Below, piece by piece: positions 59,601 to 64,000 of a stretch of DNA of 64,000 nt. The DNA lies in contig JANQNQ010000013.1 in NCBI GenBank assembly GCA_028279515.1, positions 166,793-230,792 on the forward strand, given 5' to 3'. The notes below the pieces were generated by a model. It saw only the letters and a list, made by a program, of their open reading frames with translations. It searched no databases and was not told where the DNA came from. The translations under genes were made by a program, and so were the position numbers. Each line of letters starts with the position of its first letter. The first letter of the stretch is position 1. The DNA is from Flavobacteriaceae bacterium. GTDB taxonomy: Bacteria > Bacteroidota > Bacteroidia > Flavobacteriales > Flavobacteriaceae.

Positions 59601-62600
59601 GGGTACTTTTGGCGACTGATAGAGAAGCAGATACCCAGGGAGGAACCTTCCAAGAGTTTAGCGTAACCATTTGTGGTGAGCTTCAGATTGTAAACGATGT
59701 CACATTGGACGTCAATACAGGAATCACGGTAGATCAAGGAAACGGAATCACATTTTCAGCTACCGAACTTTCCGCATCACAACCTAGCTCAACAGCGACT
59801 CAAATTATATATACCCTTACAGAATTGCCAAGTGAAGGTACGTTAGAGTTGAACAGTACGCCATTAGCGATAGGGCAGACATTCACACAAGAAGACATTA
59901 ACCTAGGAAGAATCAGTTATTCTCATGCAGGAGCCTCTTCTGATCCGGATAGCTTTAGCTTTTCGGTACAAGGGCAAAACAATGCGTTGTTAGGCGGACA
60001 GTCAGTAGCCATTTCTGTAAATGCGTCCGTTCCACCACCAACAGGAACGTCTCCACAAGAGTTTTGTGCATCGGCAAATGCCACACTAGATGATGTAGTG
60101 GTGAATACGACCAACGGAGCTGCTTCTATCGTATGGTATGATGCCCCGACAGGAGGAACCGTGCTGCCGGGAACAACGCCATTGGTTGACGGAACAGTCT
60201 ATCATGCCGCACAAATGATCGGCGCAGCCGAAAGTAATACCAGGTTGGCCATTACAATTGTGATTATACCAGATGACCCAAGCTTTAGCTATGATGCTTC
60301 TACCTATTGCTCAAACGATATTGACCCTACACCTACAATTTCAGGAACCTCTGGAGGAACTTTTTCAAGTGCTCCTAGCGGATTGGTAATTGATTCAGGA
60401 AGCGGAGTCATTGATTTGGATGCAAGCGCAGCAAATACATACACCATAACCTATACACTTACAGGTACATGTCCAGCATCAACAACCTTTGATGTGACGA
60501 TTCAACCTGCGGAAGATTCAAGTTTTGGCTATGCCATCACCAACCTTTGTACAAACAATACGATCATTTCTCCAACGGTAACAGGTCTTCCAGGCGGAAT
60601 GTTCTCGAGCGTTCCGGCGGGATTGGCGCTGAATCCAACAAGTGGAGACATTGATCCTGCATCCAGTACCGTAGGAAGCTATACAGTCTCGTATACGACT
60701 TCAGGAACCTGTGCAACAACAACCAATGTAGCCGTAAGTGTTACGGCAGCAGACGACGCCAGCTTCTCTTATGCGGATACCGATTATTGTAGTACAGGAA
60801 TAGACCCAACGCCAACCATCACTGGATTGACCGGTGGAACCTTTTCTAGTACAACCGGACTTATAATCAGTTCAGGCACGGGAGCGATCGACCTAGATAC
60901 CAGTACCGCCGGAACCTACACGGTTACCTATACTACAAATGGAGCATGTCCTGCATCGGCAACTTTTGATGTCACAATCACAACAACACCAGGAGCGCCA
61001 GCAGTCAATCCAGCACAATCGTTTTGTGCCACGGCCAATCCTACAATTGCAGATCTTGTGGCCACAGGAAGTAACGTTCAATGGTATGCAAGCCCATTCC
61101 CGTTCGATACGAACGTATTGGATCCAACAACTCCATTGGTAGATGGAAATAACTACTACGGAACTCAAACAGTAAATGGCTGTGAGAGTATCGCACGTAC
61201 TATAGTATCTGTAACCCTTAATCCAGATGATGATGCAAGTTTTAATTACGCCTCGGCTACATATTGTTCGACCGATGTCGATCCAACCCCGACTATCACA
61301 GGCTTGGCTGGCGGAACATTCAGCAGCACACCCGGACTCACGATAGATGGAGGTACAGGTGCAGTCGACCTAGACGTAAGTACGCCTGGCACGTATACAG
61401 TGACGTATACAACCGCTGGAGCCTGCCCAAACAGTGCTACTTTCGATATCACGATCAATGCACCGCCAGCAGCGCCAACAGTAAATACACCACAGACCTT
61501 CTGTGCGACGGCAGTACCAACGATAGCCGACCTAGTAGCTACCGGAAGCAACATCCAATGGTATGCGAGCCCGTTCCCATTCGATACAAACGTTTTAGAT
61601 CCAACAACGGCCTTGGTAGATGGAAGCACCTACTATGGTACTCAAACAGTTGATGGATGCGAGAGCACAGCCCGCTCTGCGGTCTCAGTAACGTTAACAC
61701 CAGATGAGGATGCCAGCTTCAACTATGCGCCAGCAGCGTATTGTGTAACGGACGCCGATCCAACTCCAACAATCACAGGGGTAACTGGCGGAACGTTCTC
61801 TAGCACTCCAGGACTTACGATAGATGGTGGTACGGGAGCTATCGACCTTGACGTGAGCACCCCAGGAACATATACAGTGACGTATACAACGGCGGGTACT
61901 TGCCCAGGCAATGCTACCTTTGACGTGACGATAAATGCAACACCTTCGGCACCAACTGTGGATGCCATGCAAGAGTTCTGTGCGGCCACAGTACCAACGA
62001 TAGCCAACCTAGTGGCTACCGGAAGCAATATCCAATGGTATGCGAGTCCATTCCCGTTCGATACGAACGTGTTGGATCCGACGACGGCCTTGGTAGATGG
62101 AAACACCTACTACGCCACACAGACGGTTGACGGATGTGAAAGCACATCCCGATCGGCAGCAACGGTGACTTTGACTCCAGACGAAGATGCAAGTTTCAAC
62201 TATGCTTCTGCCACGTATTGCGCCACGGATGCTGACCCGACTCCAACAATTACCGGAGTTACTGGAGGAACATTCTCAAGTACGGCTGGATTGATGATAG
62301 ACGGAGGTACGGGAGCGATCGATTTAGATGCAAGTACTCCAGGAACCTACACTGTTACGTATATGACGACTGGTACCTGCCCAGGCAGCGCCACCTTTGA
62401 TGTAACGATAAACGCGACGCCAAGCGCGCCGACAGCAGGAGCACAGGAATTCTGTGCCACGACCAACCCAACAGTGGCCGATCTGGTAGCCACTGGTTCT
62501 AACCTGCAATGGTACAATGTGGCCACGGGCGGTACGCCGTTGTTAGCAACAACGGCACTTTTGGTCCAGACTTACTATGTGAGTCAAACGGTTGACGGAT

Positions 62601-64000
62601 GTGAGAGTGCAAGGACGGCAGTCGTCGTGACCTTAACGCCAGACGATGATGCAAGCTTCAACTATGCCTCAGCCACATACTGCGCCAACGACACCGACCC
62701 GACTCCGACAATTACTGGAGTTGCAGGTGGTACGTTCTCAAGTACCGTTGGACTTACGATAGATAGTGGTACAGGAACGATCGACCTAGATACGAGTACG
62801 CCTGCAACCTACACGGTTACCTATACGACAGCTGGTACTTGTCCAGGAGTATCTACTTTTGATGTGACGATTCAACCTGCGGAAGATTCAAGTTTTGGCT
62901 ACGCCATCACAAACCTATGCACGAACAATACGATCATTTCACCAACGATTACAGGTCTTCCTGGCGGAAGCTTCACGAGCGTTCCTGCAGGATTGGCACT
63001 GAATCCAACAAGCGGAGACATTGATCCTGCATCCAGTGCCGTAGGAAGCTATACAGTTTCGTACACGACATCAGGAACCTGTGCAACAACCACCAATGTA
63101 GCAGTGAGCATCACGGCAGCAGATGATGCCAGCTTCTCTTATGCAGCTACTGATTATTGTAGTACAGGAATAGATCCAACCCCAACGATCACTGGATTGA
63201 CAGGAGGTTCTTTTTCAAGTGCAGCAGGACTGTCAATCAATACCGCAACGGGAGCGATCGATTTGGATGCAAGTACTGCTGGTACCTATACGGTGACGTA
63301 TACCACCAACGGAGTTTGTCCTTCATTCGCCACCTTCGATATTTCAATCACAACAACACCTGGAGCGCCAACAGCGAGTCCTTCTCAAGAATTCTGCGCA
63401 ACAGACAATCCGACGCTTGCTGATATTGTAATAACAGGAAGTAACATCCAGTGGTATGCAAGCCCATTCCCATTTGATACGAATGTCTTAGATCCAACAA
63501 CGGCTTTGGTAGACGGAAGCAACTACTATGCAACACAAAGCGTCAATGGATGTGAGAGTATCGCTAGAACAATTGTATCTGTAACGCTAAATCCTGATGA
63601 GGATGCCAGCTTCAGCTATGCGAGTGCGACTTACTGTGTAACGGATGCCGACCCGACCCCAACAATTACTGGAGTGACAGGAGGAACATTCTCTAGCACA
63701 ACAGGACTCACAATAGATGGTGGCACGGGAGCAATCGACCTCGATGCAAGTACTCCTGGCACTTACACTGTAACTTATACAACGGCGGGGACTTGTACGG
63801 GCAGTGCTACCTTCGATGTGACGATAAACGCAACACCATCAGCGCCGACGGTTAATGCAATCCAGGACTTCTGTGCGACGGCAGCCCCAACAGTGACTGA
63901 CCTAGTGGCAACCGGAAGCAACATCCAATGGTATGCGAGCCCATTCCCGTTCGACACGAACGTGTTGGATCCAACAACGGCATTGGTGGATGGAAACACC
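56657..64000 (+). CDS. Giant repeat-bearing paralogue of the metalloprotease (3' end outside window)
   Basis: The frame is open from the ATG at 56657 to the last base, at least 2448 residues. The first about 1120 residues copy the architecture of the upstream protease: signal peptide MRRTLLLVLCSLLSYFVEAQ, catalytic site HEIGHQFSASH with His354 at exactly the same residue, Met-turn STIMGYAGIC, beta domains, fibronectin-like domain, P-domain (about 865-1012) and CSPG-like repeat. From about residue 1125 on it differs: a long array of Ig-like modules replaces the T9SS tail position. Module A is about 80 residues (TPTITGVTGG, TFSST, GTYTVTYTT, ATFDVTI). Module B is about 79 residues (FCAT..PTIADLVATGSN.QWY). 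A T9SS tail is expected beyond the window. It is likely a surface-bound or released giant protease or adhesin. Confidence 0.9.
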   Translation, partial: MRRTLLLVLCSLLSYFVEAQTYKVWNKKEETQLSNRALERVTVPNKYQVFGLDLDALEEALTTAPARNSIQGRNSNLIIEFPLDNGKTERFRIQKTAVMHPALEAKYPQIQSFMGQSIDNPLNKIYFTSTPKGFRGLITGEKTVYIDPYAKGDSENYIVYDRKLLSRDAEETFKCHVEDVINQQTISDFENSDFTGRNVNDGFLRTYELAVACTSEYTSYHDDGDNSNGDAKADALAAIVVTVARVNSVFERDVAITFQLVPNNNLLIYENGFTVGGDPEPYDNYDGGQMLGVNTGNINGLIGSAAYDIGHVFSTGGGGIAGTSPCNDGGGKGRGVTGIVTPEFDPFDIDYVSHEIGHQFSASHTFYNPCFGSPASTPYETGSASTIMGYAGICTPNVQDNSDAYFHLISLFQMNNSILSDTCEDQASLAGTNPNAPTAVSPGNFTIPQSTPFILTASSNTPDAGDVYTYCWEELDTGIYDDTGFPQPPVATNQRGPMFRSLFPTTDPSRTFPNLEAIINNEDPTWETLPSVTRDMRFFVTVRDNNPAGGQSQRAVSTVTVNAGAGPFLVSSPNTGSEIWYAGATETVTWDVNGTNNGTYSTTVNILLSTDGGYTYPITLASGVANDGSQNITVPNNIGTTNRIKIEAASNIFFDISNQDFEIKAGTFEITATQDTESVCQPNNAVFNLNYAPAPGFSENVTFSALNAPAGANINFSPASTSTTTPFTMTVSNTAAITPGNYTITVQGQSTSATETYDVLLNVFDNTIEDVVLTSPADGATNQTSVLVFQWAPLVSASNYDIEIASDPTFTTVVESANVQNDITYMATSLSPGTIYYWRVRPNNTCLSGQFSESYVFQTANDVCITYDNEYFENGDNTWDTGSNNAVSARVDVPDDIIVTDVSFYMLATHSDVGDIKMQFSSPTGRFAEVYNRDCPNGSNFDVTFTDAGSTISCSGTPQVSGNVLPSQLFSRFQGDSGQGTWVLLATDREADTQGGTFQEFSVTICGELQIVNDVTLDVNTGITVDQGNGITFSATELSASQPSSTATQIIYTLTELPSEGTLELNSTPLAIGQTFTQEDINLGRISYSHAGASSDPDSFSFSVQGQNNALLGGQSVAISVNASVPPPTGTSPQEFCASANATLDDVVVNTTNGAASIVWYDAPTGGTVLPGTTPLVDGTVYHAAQMIGAAESNTRLAITIVIIPDDPSFSYDASTYCSNDIDPTPTISGTSGGTFSSAPSGLVIDSGSGVIDLDASAANTYTITYTLTGTCPASTTFDVTIQPAEDSSFGYAITNLCTNNTIISPTVTGLPGGMFSSVPAGLALNPTSGDIDPASSTVGSYTVSYTTSGTCATTTNVAVSVTAADDASFSYADTDYCSTGIDPTPTITGLTGGTFSSTTGLIISSGTGAIDLDTSTAGTYTVTYTTNGACPASATFDVTITTTPGAPAVNPAQSFCATANPTIADLVATGSNVQWYASPFPFDTNVLDPTTPLVDGNNYYGTQTVNGCESIARTIVSVTLNPDDDASFNYASATYCSTDVDPTPTITGLAGGTFSSTPGLTIDGGTGAVDLDVSTPGTYTVTYTTAGACPNSATFDITINAPPAAPTVNTPQTFCATAVPTIADLVATGSNIQWYASPFPFDTNVLDPTTALVDGSTYYGTQTVDGCESTARSAVSVTLTPDEDASFNYAPAAYCVTDADPTPTITGVTGGTFSSTPGLTIDGGTGAIDLDVSTPGTYTVTYTTAGTCPGNATFDVTINATPSAPTVDAMQEFCAATVPTIANLVATGSNIQWYASPFPFDTNVLDPTTALVDGNTYYATQTVDGCESTSRSAATVTLTPDEDASFNYASATYCATDADPTPTITGVTGGTFSSTAGLMIDGGTGAIDLDASTPGTYTVTYMTTGTCPGSATFDVTINATPSAPTAGAQEFCATTNPTVADLVATGSNLQWYNVATGGTPLLATTALLVQTYYVSQTVDGCESARTAVVVTLTPDDDASFNYASATYCANDTDPTPTITGVAGGTFSSTVGLTIDSGTGTIDLDTSTPATYTVTYTTAGTCPGVSTFDVTIQPAEDSSFGYAITNLCTNNTIISPTITGLPGGSFTSVPAGLALNPTSGDIDPASSAVGSYTVSYTTSGTCATTTNVAVSITAADDASFSYAATDYCSTGIDPTPTITGLTGGSFSSAAGLSINTATGAIDLDASTAGTYTVTYTTNGVCPSFATFDISITTTPGAPTASPSQEFCATDNPTLADIVITGSNIQWYASPFPFDTNVLDPTTALVDGSNYYATQSVNGCESIARTIVSVTLNPDEDASFSYASATYCVTDADPTPTITGVTGGTFSSTTGLTIDGGTGAIDLDASTPGTYTVTYTTAGTCTGSATFDVTINATPSAPTVNAIQDFCATAAPTVTDLVATGSNIQWYASPFPFDTNVLDPTTALVDGNT
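60030..64000 (+). repeat. Hierarchical tandem array of Ig-like modules within the giant protein
   Basis: Module A starts at 60275, 60515, 60755, 61232, 61709, 62186, 62648, 62885, 63125 and 63602. Module B fills the wider intervals, giving an A+B period of 477 bp (159 residues), or 462 bp once. Direct A-A neighbours are 237-240 bp apart. The order B-A-A'-A-B-A-B-A... recurs with a super-period of about 2370 bp (60275 to 62648 is 2373; 60515, 60755 and 61232 recur at +2370). All lengths are multiples of three, so the reading frame is kept. Module B resembles Ig-like domains of CHU_C-associated type. Module A is not a family I can name. Confidence 0.85.

Noticed and set aside
61246..63999. Several similar minus-strand reading frames of 74-127 codons across the repeat array
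   Set aside because: They are antisense shadows of the repeated modules. They resemble each other only because the sense strand is repetitive, and they lack start signals of their own.
60030..64000. Regularly spaced direct repeats that could suggest a CRISPR or satellite array
   Set aside because: Units are 237-477 bp, all multiples of three, in one open frame continuous with the protease domain. This is protein-coding repetition.

Overview
The window comes from a Bacteroidota chromosome, most likely a marine or environmental member of the Flavobacteriaceae. The evidence is two SusC/SusD pairs, C-terminal type IX secretion (T9SS) sorting domains, giant Ig-like-repeat surface proteins, TAnnTTTG-type promoters, almost no Shine-Dalgarno motifs, and the ribosomal order rpsL-rpsG-fusA-rpsJ-rplC...rplQ followed by carA and eno. 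I see no tRNA, rRNA, insertion sequence, prophage or CRISPR array. The species cannot be named from this sequence.

Layout. 1-3.3 kb: 3' part of an RND efflux pump gene and an overlapping K+-channel-like gene. 3.4-10.1 kb (minus strand): SusD, SusC and a modular GH18 chitinase lipoprotein, a probable chitin or related glycan uptake locus. 10.1-10.7 kb: non-coding, with a palindromic REP-like element and degenerate repeats. 10.7-15.5 kb: a deacetylase-fold protein lacking the usual metal ligands, a YjjG-like nucleotidase, and three secreted or outer-membrane proteins of unknown function. 15.5-18.3 kb: rarA, a rhomboid protease and rlmB. 18.4-21.5 kb: two paralogous arylsulfotransferase-like proteins, one with a T9SS tail and one a lipoprotein. 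21.7-29.8 kb: a second SusC/SusD locus with a lipoprotein and a BamA/TamA-like barrel upstream. 29.9-32.6 kb: three tandem paralogues of an unnamed secreted family.

32.7-50 kb is one long ribosomal superoperon (str, S10, spc and alpha operons fused) with secY, infA, rpmJ and rpoA. It has three unusually long, foldable intergenic gaps (rpsJ-rplC, rpsM-rpsK, rpsK-rpsD) and a terminator-like hairpin at the predicted mRNA start before rpsL. All are good candidates for autogenous control RNAs. carA and eno follow, separated by a gap holding a perfect 16-bp palindrome.

52.9-64 kb holds two tandem paralogous metzincin-type metalloproteases. The first is a complete 1204-residue protein with a T9SS tail. 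The second runs off the window after at least 2448 residues. Its added length is a hierarchical tandem repeat: two alternating modules of about 80 residues, themselves duplicated with a super-period of about 2370 bp. This repeat protein, the tandem triplet at 30-32.6 kb and the structured ribosomal gaps are the least explained parts of the window. I do not see a clearly new multi-gene system.
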